Assembly (NCBI GenBank): GCA_937927335.1
Contig: CALBDU010000091.1
Span: forward strand, 9,327 to 73,326
Source of the DNA: an uncultured Clostridium sp.
Lineage (GTDB): Bacteria; Bacillota; Clostridia; Clostridiales; Clostridiaceae
DNA: 64,000 nucleotides
Direction: 5' to 3'
Shown in pieces: positions 22,847 to 30,436 of this stretch. The notes below the pieces were generated by a model. That model did not search any database. It saw only the letters and a program-made list of their open reading frames with translations, and was not told where the DNA came from. How positions within the stretch are numbered: the first letter of the stretch is position 1; every line of letters begins with the position of its first letter. Both the position numbers and the translations under genes were made by a program.

Positions 22847-23770
22847 TTATTCAATTTTTTGTTTAAGTGCATAAATTTTATCCTTTTTAAGCTGTTCTGA
22901 CAATTCTGTCAGGGAGTTGAATTTTTTTTCATCCCTAATACGTTTAATAAAGTTTATGCGTATTGTTTCATCATACAGTTCTTTATTAAAATTTACGATG
23001 TGGGTTTCAACACTTAGCTTCAAATCCTCCACTGTAGGATTATAACCAATGTTTGTTATACCCTTAAATGTCTGTCCATCATGCTCTACCAGGGTAAAGT
23101 ATACTCCTCCCCTTGGCAGCACCATGGAGTTGCTGTAATTTAAATTTATTGTTGGGAATCCCAGCTTTCTTCCAAGCTGCTTTCCTCGGATTACGGTACC
23201 CTCTAAAACATAGGGTCTTGTAAGCATTTTATTGGCTTTTTCAATATCGCCATCTTCCGATATAAGATTTCTGATTTTAGAACTGCTTACTACTTCGCCC
23301 TTATATTTAACAGGAGACACTATATAGAGATCAAAACCATGTACTTTACTCAAGTGCTTTAAAAGCTCTGTATCTCCAAGGTTCTTATATCCGAACCTGT
23401 GATTGAAGCCTACTACAAGCCCTGCAGCATTATAGAGAGAAACCAGTCCTTCTATATATTCCTCAGGGGATAGCTTCATGAATTCCTGGTCAAAATTCAC
23501 CATATTTACAATATCTAGTCCATACTGCTGAAAAAGCTTAAGTTTGTCTGGATTGCCCATAAGCAGCTTAGGGGCAAGATCTTTGTTTATTATATTCAAA
23601 GGATGATTTTTAAAAGTGAAAACCATGCTTTTGCACTTGTGCTTTTTGGCAGCGCTTATGGTTTTGTCTATTAGAGCTCTATGTCCAAGGTGAATGCCGT
23701 CAAATCCACCCAGGGCTATTATTGTTCTGCTTTTAAATTTCTGTTTAAGATTATCCTCAATAACTACCAT
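22847..23770 (-). CDS. ribF: Bifunctional riboflavin kinase/FAD synthetase
   Basis: RibF converts riboflavin to FMN and then FAD. The 307-residue protein has the N-terminal nucleotidyltransferase domain (ALGGFDGIHLGHRALI near 16-31, then VVGFNHRFGYKNLGD and SSKIRNLI) and the C-terminal riboflavin kinase domain (VIRGKQLGRKLGFPTINL, RGGVYFT). Both active-site motifs are intact. It follows truB by 5 nt with GGAG, the usual order infB-rbfA-...-truB-ribF. Confidence 0.96.
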   Translation of the reverse strand: MVVIEDNLKQKFKSRTIIALGGFDGIHLGHRALIDKTISAAKKHKCKSMVFTFKNHPLNIINKDLAPKLLMGNPDKLKLFQQYGLDIVNMVNFDQEFMKLSPEEYIEGLVSLYNAAGLVVGFNHRFGYKNLGDTELLKHLSKVHGFDLYIVSPVKYKGEVVSSSKIRNLISEDGDIEKANKMLTRPYVLEGTVIRGKQLGRKLGFPTINLNYSNSMVLPRGGVYFTLVEHDGQTFKGITNIGYNPTVEDLKLSVETHIVNFNKELYDETIRINFIKRIRDEKKFNSLTELSEQLKKDKIYALKQKIE

Positions 23771-23775
23771 AGTAT

Positions 23776-24651
23776 TTACTCCTCAATAAACTGTTTCACA
23801 AGTTTAAAACCATTATCCCCCGCTTCACCAAGTCCTATAAAGCTTTCACCATTTATGTAAACCTTATACAAAACATATTTTTCAAGTCCTGTTGTAACTT
23901 TCTGGTCCTTTAAGGAAACACCGTTTAAAAGCAGGCTTTCAAACTTTTGTTCAAGATTTAGGGCCGGGTAGTTCCACAAAGCTTTGTCCACAGGAATAAT
24001 GAATTTATCTATATTATTTTCATCAAGCTCTTCAAGCTTAACTGAATTTTCAATATTAAAGAATCCTGAGCTTATTCTGGTCAGCTCCCACATGGAGCCT
24101 CCGCAGCCTAAAACTTCGCCTATATCATGGCACAGACTTCTTATATAGGTTCCCTTGGAGCACTTAACATCGAAAAAAACATCAGGAAGTTCAATTTTCA
24201 AATTATCGATACTGAAAATTTCTATTTCCCTTGGTTCCCTTTCTATTGTTATGCCCTGCCTGGCAAGGGTATAGAGCCTTTTGCCGTCAACTTTAAGTGC
24301 TGAATACATAGGAGGTATCTGCTGGATTTTTCCAATAAAGCTCCTAATGGTATTTTCAACGGTTTCATTGCTCAAATCCACATCTTTTGTAAATAGCACT
24401 TTCCCTTCTCTATCATAGGTATCTGTTTCGATTCCAAGCTTAAGATGGACTCTGTAAACTTTCTCTTCCTTCATTAAATAATCTACAAATTTAGTAGCCT
24501 TTCCGATACATACAGGAAGAACTCCTGATGCTTCCGGGTCCAGTGTTCCTGTGTGGCCAACCTTTTTTGTTTTTGCAGTTCTTTTAATTATCCTTACCGC
24601 ATCAAAGGATGTAATGCCTGCAGGTTTATTTATATTTAATATTCCATTCAT
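23776..24651 (-). CDS. truB: tRNA pseudouridine(55) synthase
   Basis: TruB makes pseudouridine 55 in the T-loop of tRNAs. The 291-residue protein opens with GILNINKPAGITSFDAV, has the catalytic Asp38 in GHTGTLDPEASG, and carries the YRVHLKLGIETDTYDREG and KCSKGTYIRSLCHDIGE motifs. A C-terminal PUA-like extension is present. Its ATG shares one base with the nrnA TGA stop (TGATG), a clear sign of coupled translation. Confidence 0.96.
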   Translation of the reverse strand: MNGILNINKPAGITSFDAVRIIKRTAKTKKVGHTGTLDPEASGVLPVCIGKATKFVDYLMKEEKVYRVHLKLGIETDTYDREGKVLFTKDVDLSNETVENTIRSFIGKIQQIPPMYSALKVDGKRLYTLARQGITIEREPREIEIFSIDNLKIELPDVFFDVKCSKGTYIRSLCHDIGEVLGCGGSMWELTRISSGFFNIENSVKLEELDENNIDKFIIPVDKALWNYPALNLEQKFESLLLNGVSLKDQKVTTGLEKYVLYKVYINGESFIGLGEAGDNGFKLVKQFIEE

Positions 24652-25613
24652 CAGATCAACTCTTTTTCAATTTCATTTAATACTAATTCAACTGCTTCCT
24701 CTAGGCCAGTGTTGCTGATAGTCAGGCCTGAAGCCTTTGTATGACCACCGCCCCCAAATTTTTCAGCTACTTTTCTAACATCAATATCGGACTTTGATCT
24801 GAGGCTGACCTTAACAAAGCCTTGTGCCTCCTTGAACAAAACTGCAACTTCAGCTGTGTTTACCTCCAGACCAAGAGCTATGATATCGGAAGTATTTATG
24901 GACGGATCCAGGTTGAAATCCAGGAAATCCTTGTCGGTAAGCTTAATTACGCATACTTTGTCATGAATTAGCTCCATTTTCTCAATGGCTCTGCCTACAA
25001 ATTTAACCTTGGAGAAAGGTTTGTCATCGAATACCTTTCTATGTATACGGCTGAAATCCATACCGGTATTTATAAGCTCTCCAGCAATTGCATGAGTAAC
25101 CTGGGATGTGCTTGAATACCTGAAGGAGCCTGTATCTGTTATGATGGAGGTATATAAACATGCTGCCATGCTTTTGCTGATGGAAACCTCCATAAGCTTA
25201 AGCATCTGGTATACGATTTCCCCAGTGGCTGAAAAACCTGCATCCACGTAATTAAAATCTCCATAGAATTCATTAGACAAATGATGGTCTATATTTGCTA
25301 GCATATAGTTTTTATTTTCAAGGTCAAGGTCGGCGTTGATTCTCTTAAAATCGCCACAGTCCAATATAATCACCAAATCAGTTGAAGGCAGCACTTTAAA
25401 GGTGCTGCCGGTTATAGTGCTGCTTTCAGGTAGAAACTGGAGATTATCAGGCACTGTTTCCTTTGACATTATATATGCCTTTTTTCCAAGAGTCATCAGA
25501 GCTTCACGCAATGCCAAAGCGCTGCCAATAGAATCACCGTCAGGTGAAACATGATAGGATATGGCAATTTCATTGCAGCTGCTGATTTTATCCAGGATTT
25601 TATTCATTATCAT
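24651..25613 (-). CDS. nrnA: DHH-family bifunctional oligoribonuclease/PAP phosphatase
   Basis: NrnA degrades short RNA oligomers and hydrolyses pAp to AMP. The 320-residue protein has the DHH-domain motifs SYHVSPDGDSIGSALAL, ILDCGD, and NIDHHLSNEFYGDFNYVD, and the C-terminal DHHA1 domain with GGGGHTKASGLTI. The ATG at 25613 has AAGGAG at 7 nt and overlaps the end of rbfA by 14 nt. Bacillus nrnA lies elsewhere; in clostridia the rbfA-nrnA-truB order is common. Confidence 0.92.
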   Translation of the reverse strand: MIMNKILDKISSCNEIAISYHVSPDGDSIGSALALREALMTLGKKAYIMSKETVPDNLQFLPESSTITGSTFKVLPSTDLVIILDCGDFKRINADLDLENKNYMLANIDHHLSNEFYGDFNYVDAGFSATGEIVYQMLKLMEVSISKSMAACLYTSIITDTGSFRYSSTSQVTHAIAGELINTGMDFSRIHRKVFDDKPFSKVKFVGRAIEKMELIHDKVCVIKLTDKDFLDFNLDPSINTSDIIALGLEVNTAEVAVLFKEAQGFVKVSLRSKSDIDVRKVAEKFGGGGHTKASGLTISNTGLEEAVELVLNEIEKELI

Positions 25614-25962
25614 GTTTCTGCTCCTTTATCTTATGCAAAAGCTCATCTATATGCATACCCTTTTCTATACTGTTGTCCTCCTGGATCAGTATTTCAGGGG
25701 TAAACCTCAAATTGATTCTGTGGCCAATTTCACGTCTTATGAAACCAGCGGAACTCTTTAAGGCTGCCAAAGTATTATTTTTTTCTTCTTCATTTCCAAA
25801 AATGCTTACATATACTTTTGCATATTTTAAATCCTTTGTAACATCAACATTTGTAACACTAACCATGGCAGTAATTCTAGGGTCTCGTATATCATTCTGG
25901 ATAATATCGCTGATTTCTCTTTTCATTTCTTCATTTATTCTACCACTTCTATAATTAGACAT
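25600..25962 (-). CDS. rbfA: 30S ribosome-binding factor A
   Basis: RbfA helps mature the 5' end of 16S rRNA during 30S assembly. The protein is about 120 residues of single KH-like fold, with SGRINEEMKREISDIIQNDIRDPRI and LKYAKVYVSIFG motifs. I use the ATG at 25962 (MSNYRSGRINEE) with GGGGTG upstream; the frame extends to 25971 but the extra residues overlap that site. It sits after infB, as usual. Confidence 0.95.
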   Translation of the reverse strand: MSNYRSGRINEEMKREISDIIQNDIRDPRITAMVSVTNVDVTKDLKYAKVYVSIFGNEEEKNNTLAALKSSAGFIRREIGHRINLRFTPEILIQEDNSIEKGMHIDELLHKIKEQKHDNE

Positions 25963-25991
25963 TAAAATCACCCCGATTATTTACATTTGTA

Positions 25992-28076
25992 TTATAGTTC
26001 CTTCTTTTTAACCTCTTCAATAATGAAGGCTTCCACTATGTCTCCCTCTTTTATGTCATTAAACTTTTCTATGCTTAAGCCGCATTCATAGCCCGCAGCT
26101 ACTTCTTTTGCATCATCCTTGAATCTCTTAAGGGATGCAAGCTCGGATTCAAATATTACTATACCGTCTCTTATTATCCTGATTTTACAGTTTCTTGTAA
26201 GCTTTCCATCCAGCACGTAGCAGCCTGCTATTGTACCCACATTAGATATTTTATAGGTCTGCCTGATCTCTGCCTTACCAAGAACAACTTCCTTATAATC
26301 AGGCTCAAGCATACCTACCATGGCAGCTTTTATATCGTCTATAGCATTATATATTACCCTGTAGGTTTTTATATCAACAGCTTCCTTTTCAGCCAGTGCT
26401 ACTGCATTGTTGTCAGGCCTTACATTAAAGCCTATTATTATTGCATTTGAAGCTGTGGCCAGAGTAACATCCGTTTCAGTGATAGCACCAACTGCGCCAT
26501 GGATAACCCTTACCTTTATTTCATCGTTGGACAGCTTCTGAAGGGACTGCTTTAATGCTTCAATGGAACCCTGTACATCAGCCTTAATTATTATGCTCAA
26601 TTCTTTGACTTTTCCTTCTTTTATCTGATTATAAAGGTCTTCCAGTGAAACTTTATGTGTGGTTTGGAAATTATCTGCTCTTTCCTTCTGTTTTCTCTTA
26701 TCGGCCATATCTCTGGCAGTTTTTTCATTTTTAACCTCATGGAACCTGTCACCAGCTGACGGTACTTCTGATAATCCAAGTATCTCCACAGGAATTGATG
26801 GTCCTGCAGTCCTGATTTTCTTTCCCTTATCATCAAACATGGCTCTGATTCTTCCATAGGTGGAACCAACAATTATTGAGTCTCCAACATTTAATGTACC
26901 ATTTTGTACAAGCAATGTGGCTACAGGGCCTCTGCCTTTGTCAAGCTTTGCTTCTACTACAGTACCCTTTGCATTTCTTCTTGGATTTGCTTTCAGCTCC
27001 ATCATTTCAGCAGTGAGAAGCACCATTTCAAGAAGATTGTCTATACCTTCCTTAGTGTGAGCTGAAACAGGAACGCATATGATATCCCCGCCCCAGTCTT
27101 CTGATACTAATCCGTATTCAGTAAGCTGCTGTTTAACTCTATCAGGATTGGCTCCAGGTCTATCCATTTTGTTTATTGCAACCACTATTGGAACATTTGC
27201 AGCCTTGCAGTGGTTTATAGCCTCTTCAGTCTGAGGCATTATACCGTCATCAGCGGCAACAACCAGTATAACAATATCTGTTATCTGTGCTCCTCTTGCT
27301 CTCATGGATGTAAAGGCTTCATGTCCCGGAGTATCCAGGAAGGTTATTTTTTCACCGTTAATAGTTACGGTGTACGCTCCAATATGCTGAGTTATTCCAC
27401 CTGCTTCTGTGGAGGTAACCTTAGATTTTCTTATAGCATCCAGTAAGGAGGTTTTGCCGTGGTCAACATGACCCATAACAGTAACTACAGGCGGCCTTTT
27501 TTCGTAATTGTCACTGGTATCCTCTTCATCTTCTGTTTCAACAGCTTCGGCATCAATATCAACGATCTTTCTTACAGCCTTGATGTTGAATTTTTCACAA
27601 AGCTTTTCAGCTGTATTGAAATCTATCTCCTGGTTAATTGCGGCCATAACTCCCATAAAGATAAGCTGCTTTATTACTTCAGTTGAAGTTTTTCCAAGCC
27701 TTTCAGACAGCTCCTTTACTGTGATTGTATCCTCAATCTCCAGTTCATCCATTTTCTTTTCCTGCCCTTGCAGGGCTACATTGGACTCTGCTTTCTCATT
27801 TCCCTTATGTTTATTCTTCTTTTTCTTTACAACCTCTTTTGTTTCCGCCAGTTCTTCATATTTATCAATTATATTTTCTTCTTCAGATGCAGCAGATGCA
27901 ACGGGTGCTTTATCCTTCTCAAGGAAAAGTTCCTTTATTAGTTCAGCATCCTCTTCATCAATTACACTCATGTGATTTTTTACTTCTATGCTAAATTCCT
28001 CCATTAGAATGGAAATTAAATCCTTGCTGCTTATTTCCAGTTCTTTAGCCAATTCATATACTCTGATTTTTGACAT
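25992..28076 (-). CDS. infB: Translation initiation factor IF-2
   Basis: IF-2 is the GTPase that brings fMet-tRNA to the 30S subunit and promotes subunit joining. The protein (694 residues from the preferred start) has an N-terminal IF2N helix (MSKIRVYELAKEL), a Lys/Glu-rich linker, a second IF2N-like segment (TITVKELSERLGKTSTEVIKQLI), then the G domain with GHVDHGKTS, DTPGHEAF and NKMD, and the C-terminal C1/C2 domains. The ATG at 28076 is preceded by GGGGGTGAATGT. The open frame to 28097 (a TTG) lacks a site. It follows the L7Ae-type gene. Confidence 0.97.
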   Translation of the reverse strand: MSKIRVYELAKELEISSKDLISILMEEFSIEVKNHMSVIDEEDAELIKELFLEKDKAPVASAASEEENIIDKYEELAETKEVVKKKKNKHKGNEKAESNVALQGQEKKMDELEIEDTITVKELSERLGKTSTEVIKQLIFMGVMAAINQEIDFNTAEKLCEKFNIKAVRKIVDIDAEAVETEDEEDTSDNYEKRPPVVTVMGHVDHGKTSLLDAIRKSKVTSTEAGGITQHIGAYTVTINGEKITFLDTPGHEAFTSMRARGAQITDIVILVVAADDGIMPQTEEAINHCKAANVPIVVAINKMDRPGANPDRVKQQLTEYGLVSEDWGGDIICVPVSAHTKEGIDNLLEMVLLTAEMMELKANPRRNAKGTVVEAKLDKGRGPVATLLVQNGTLNVGDSIIVGSTYGRIRAMFDDKGKKIRTAGPSIPVEILGLSEVPSAGDRFHEVKNEKTARDMADKRKQKERADNFQTTHKVSLEDLYNQIKEGKVKELSIIIKADVQGSIEALKQSLQKLSNDEIKVRVIHGAVGAITETDVTLATASNAIIIGFNVRPDNNAVALAEKEAVDIKTYRVIYNAIDDIKAAMVGMLEPDYKEVVLGKAEIRQTYKISNVGTIAGCYVLDGKLTRNCKIRIIRDGIVIFESELASLKRFKDDAKEVAAGYECGLSIEKFNDIKEGDIVEAFIIEEVKKKEL

Positions 28077-28097
28077 ACATTCACCCCCGAAACTCAA

Positions 28098-28403
28098 TTA
28101 TTCATTTTCCTGCCAAAGTTTCATCAATTGATCAGCAATTTTTTTGTCAGATATGCCAATCAGGTTAATTTCAGACATTCCAAGGATGCTGCCCATTTCT
28201 TCCTTTGAACATTCAGATATCAAAGGAATATTATATTTTAAACTGTAGCCGGTAAATTTACTTTTTGTATTTTCCGATACTTCCTTAGATATTACTATAA
28301 GGTAAAGCTTCCGCTTCATGGCAGCTTCTTCACATTTGTTGTAGCCTGCAATAACCTTGCCAGCCTTTCTGGCAATTCCTAAAAACTGAAAGAAACTATT
28401 CAT
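28098..28403 (-). CDS. rplGA: L7Ae-family RNA-binding protein (YlxQ/RplGA)
   Basis: A 101-residue protein of the L7Ae/L30e fold, which binds kink-turn RNA. It shows LGIARKAGKVIAGYNKCEEA and LYLIVISKEVSENTKSKF, characteristic of YlxQ in the nusA-infB operon. The exact RNA partner is not known from sequence. It overlaps the end of ylxR by 8 nt and precedes infB. Confidence 0.9.
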   Translation of the reverse strand: MNSFFQFLGIARKAGKVIAGYNKCEEAAMKRKLYLIVISKEVSENTKSKFTGYSLKYNIPLISECSKEEMGSILGMSEINLIGISDKKIADQLMKLWQENE

Positions 28404-28662
28404 TTTTTATTTCTTCCTTCAGTGTCTGGTAAAGCTCCTCGCTTATTTTGCTCTCCAGATTTTTCTCCAGCCTTTTTGTTTTAAATGCTTTTTCAAAGCA
28501 TTCCTCATTTCTGCATATATAAGCTCCTCTTCCTGGCTTTTTTCCTACCAGGTCAACAGAGATTTCGCCTTCCTTGTTTTTTACGACCCTTATAAGTTCT
28601 TTCTTGGGTTTCATTTCCATACATCCGGTACACATTCTTTGTGGCACTTTTTTAACCTTCAT
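28396..28662 (-). CDS. ylxR: YlxR family RNA-binding protein (RnpM)
   Basis: An 88-residue protein with the DUF448 pattern: VPQRMCTGCMEMKPKKELIR, then KKPGRGAYICRNEECFEKAFK. YlxR is a basic nucleic-acid-binding protein; recent work in B. subtilis ties it to modulation of RNase P. Position between nusA and the L7Ae-type gene is invariant in Firmicutes. GGTGG precedes the ATG at 28662. Confidence 0.93.
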   Translation of the reverse strand: MKVKKVPQRMCTGCMEMKPKKELIRVVKNKEGEISVDLVGKKPGRGAYICRNEECFEKAFKTKRLEKNLESKISEELYQTLKEEIKNE

Positions 28663-28682
28663 GACAACACCACCTAAATTAG

Positions 28683-29792
28683 TTATTCTATTTCCTCAGA
28701 AATATCCAGTATATCTGTGTTTTCCACTGCTTCTGCCTTTGGCAATTCTTCAGCCTGGGACTTGCTCTTTATATCAATTTTCCAGCCGGTAAGCTTAGCT
28801 GCCAGCCTTACATTCTGACCTTCTTTTCCTATAGCCAGTGAAAGCTGATTATCATCCACAACTATCTGCGCAAACTTGTTTTCTTCATCAAGAGTTACAT
28901 CAAGTACCTTTGCAGGACTTAATGCATTGGCAATATAGACATCAGGCAGTTTGCTCCATTTTATTATATCAATTTTTTCATTTTTTAGTTCTTTTACTAT
29001 ATTTTGAACCCTTACACCCTTAGGCCCTACACAGGCACCCATTGGGTCCACGTTTTCATCATTGGAATGTACTGCAATTTTTGTTCTGGAGCCGGCTTCT
29101 CTTGCAATGGACTTAATTTCTACAACTCCGCTGAATATTTCTGGTACTTCAAGCTCAAACAGTCTTTTTACAAGTCCCGGATGTGTTCTTGATATAACTA
29201 TCTGGGCTCCCTTGTTTGTATTTTTAACTTCTACAATATACAATTTCAGCCTGTCATTGAAATTATATTTTTCACCAGGCATTTGTTCATTAGGACCAAG
29301 TATTGCCTCAGTTTTTCCAAGGTCGATAAGTACGTTATTCTTATCCTTTCTTATAACATAGCCGGTAATCAGGTCATCCTCCTTTTCAGCAAAGTCTGAG
29401 TACACAATTCTTCTTTCCTCTTCCTTTATCCTTTGGATAACCACCTGTTTTGCAGCCTGGGCAGCTACCCTGCCGAATTGTCTTGGGGTAACCTCTATAT
29501 TTACTACATCTTCTATTCCGTAAGAAGGATCAACTTCTCTGGCTTCTTCCAGCGTTATCTGATTAACTTCATCCTCTACATTTTCAACTACTGTTTTTTG
29601 AGAATAGACATGGATCTCTCCATTTTCTCTGTTCATTGTTACCTTAACATTCTGGTTATTGCCACCCTGGTTTGCATAGTTCTTTTTATAGGCAGCAACC
29701 AATGCGTCTTCAATAGTATTAAATAACAGCTCTTCGCTTATTCCTTTTTCCTTAACGATTTCCTTCAATGCCAAAATAAAATCCTGGTTCAT
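28683..29792 (-). CDS. nusA: Transcription termination/antitermination factor NusA
   Basis: NusA rides on RNA polymerase and stimulates pausing and intrinsic termination. The 369-residue protein has the N-terminal polymerase-binding domain (about 1-125), S1 (VIRKDKNNVLIDLGKTEAILG), KH1 (VDPMGACVGPKGVRVQNIV) and KH2 (QLSLAIGKEGQNVRLAAKLTG). The C-terminal acidic repeats of E. coli NusA are absent, as in other Firmicutes. It follows rimP in an operon whose leader contains two intrinsic-terminator hairpins, a likely site for NusA self-control. Confidence 0.97.
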   Translation of the reverse strand: MNQDFILALKEIVKEKGISEELLFNTIEDALVAAYKKNYANQGGNNQNVKVTMNRENGEIHVYSQKTVVENVEDEVNQITLEEAREVDPSYGIEDVVNIEVTPRQFGRVAAQAAKQVVIQRIKEEERRIVYSDFAEKEDDLITGYVIRKDKNNVLIDLGKTEAILGPNEQMPGEKYNFNDRLKLYIVEVKNTNKGAQIVISRTHPGLVKRLFELEVPEIFSGVVEIKSIAREAGSRTKIAVHSNDENVDPMGACVGPKGVRVQNIVKELKNEKIDIIKWSKLPDVYIANALSPAKVLDVTLDEENKFAQIVVDDNQLSLAIGKEGQNVRLAAKLTGWKIDIKSKSQAEELPKAEAVENTDILDISEEIE

Positions 29793-29831
29793 TTTAATAA
29801 TAACCTCCTTAATTTATTACCAAAATAATAT

Positions 29832-30278
29832 TTAATACTTAACCCACAAATTTATGCTTTTTATTATATCTCTAGGAATTTTAACACTTTCATCCTTAAT
29901 AGATGCAGTAATGCTTTCGTCATCAAATTCCAAAAGCTTTCCCTGAAGGCTTTTTTTCCCTTGTAATGGCTCTGATAGCTTTATTACAATTTCAGAACCT
30001 ATATATTTATTCAGGTGCTTATCAGTATAAAGACCTCTTTCGATACCTGGTGATGATACCTCCAGATAATAAGCATCCGGAATGGGATCTGATTTATCCA
30101 TTTCCTCACTGATCCTTCTGCTTACCTTTTCACAGTCATCCAGTGAAATTCCATTATCCGAGTCAATATATATTCTTAGATAGTATTCTCCGTCTTCCTT
30201 AACGTATTCAAGGTAATACAGCTCATAGTTCATTTCAGAAATTACAGGCTCAATAATTTTTTTTACTTTATCCAGCAT
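29832..30278 (-). CDS. rimP: Ribosome maturation factor RimP
   Basis: RimP assists 30S assembly around S12. The 148-residue protein has the two-domain pattern with YYLEYVKEDGEYYLRIYIDSD, GISLDDCEKVSR and YYLEVSSPGIERGL. It is the first gene of the rimP-nusA-ylxR-rplGA-infB unit, starting at 30278 with AAAGGAGG. The leader just upstream is strongly structured. Confidence 0.95.
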   Translation of the reverse strand: MLDKVKKIIEPVISEMNYELYYLEYVKEDGEYYLRIYIDSDNGISLDDCEKVSRRISEEMDKSDPIPDAYYLEVSSPGIERGLYTDKHLNKYIGSEIVIKLSEPLQGKKSLQGKLLEFDDESITASIKDESVKIPRDIIKSINLWVKY

Positions 30279-30394
30279 ATTGTACCTCCTTTAAAACACC
30301 TGCTAATTTAAAAACGCAACAGGTGCTGCGTCTCTAAAAATAGAAAGAGCGGGTAGTACCCACTCTCTGCGATTCAAATGTCATTTTGCTTAAC
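30279..30394 (-). promoter_or_regulatory. rimP-nusA leader with two tandem terminator hairpins
   Basis: The expected leader is about 116 nt. Hairpin T1 (30368-30336) pairs GAGTGGGT with ACCCGCTC and runs into TTTCTATTTTT. Hairpin T2 (30331-30314) pairs ACGCA with TGCGT and runs into TTTTTAAATT. CACCTG inside T2 can instead pair with CAGGTG (30302-30297) next to the ribosome binding site, giving an alternative fold. T1 also serves to end polC transcripts. In B. subtilis the equivalent leader (ylxS-nusA) is reported to be attenuated by NusA itself. Confidence 0.65.
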
Positions 30395-30400
30395 AGTTTA

Positions 30401-30429
30401 ATTCTAGCACACAAATTTAGCAATTACAA
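30401..30429 (-). promoter_or_regulatory. rimP-nusA operon promoter
   Basis: -35 TTGTAA (30429-30424), 17-bp spacer, -10 TAGAAT (30406-30401). It lies just after the polC stop and upstream of both leader hairpins. Confidence 0.7.
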
Positions 30430-30436
30430 GAAAAAG

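Noticed and set aside
30336..30368. T-box-like element before rimP (GGGTACTACCC)
   Set aside because: The conserved AGGGTGGTACCGCG antiterminator and a specifier stem are absent; a plain terminator fits.
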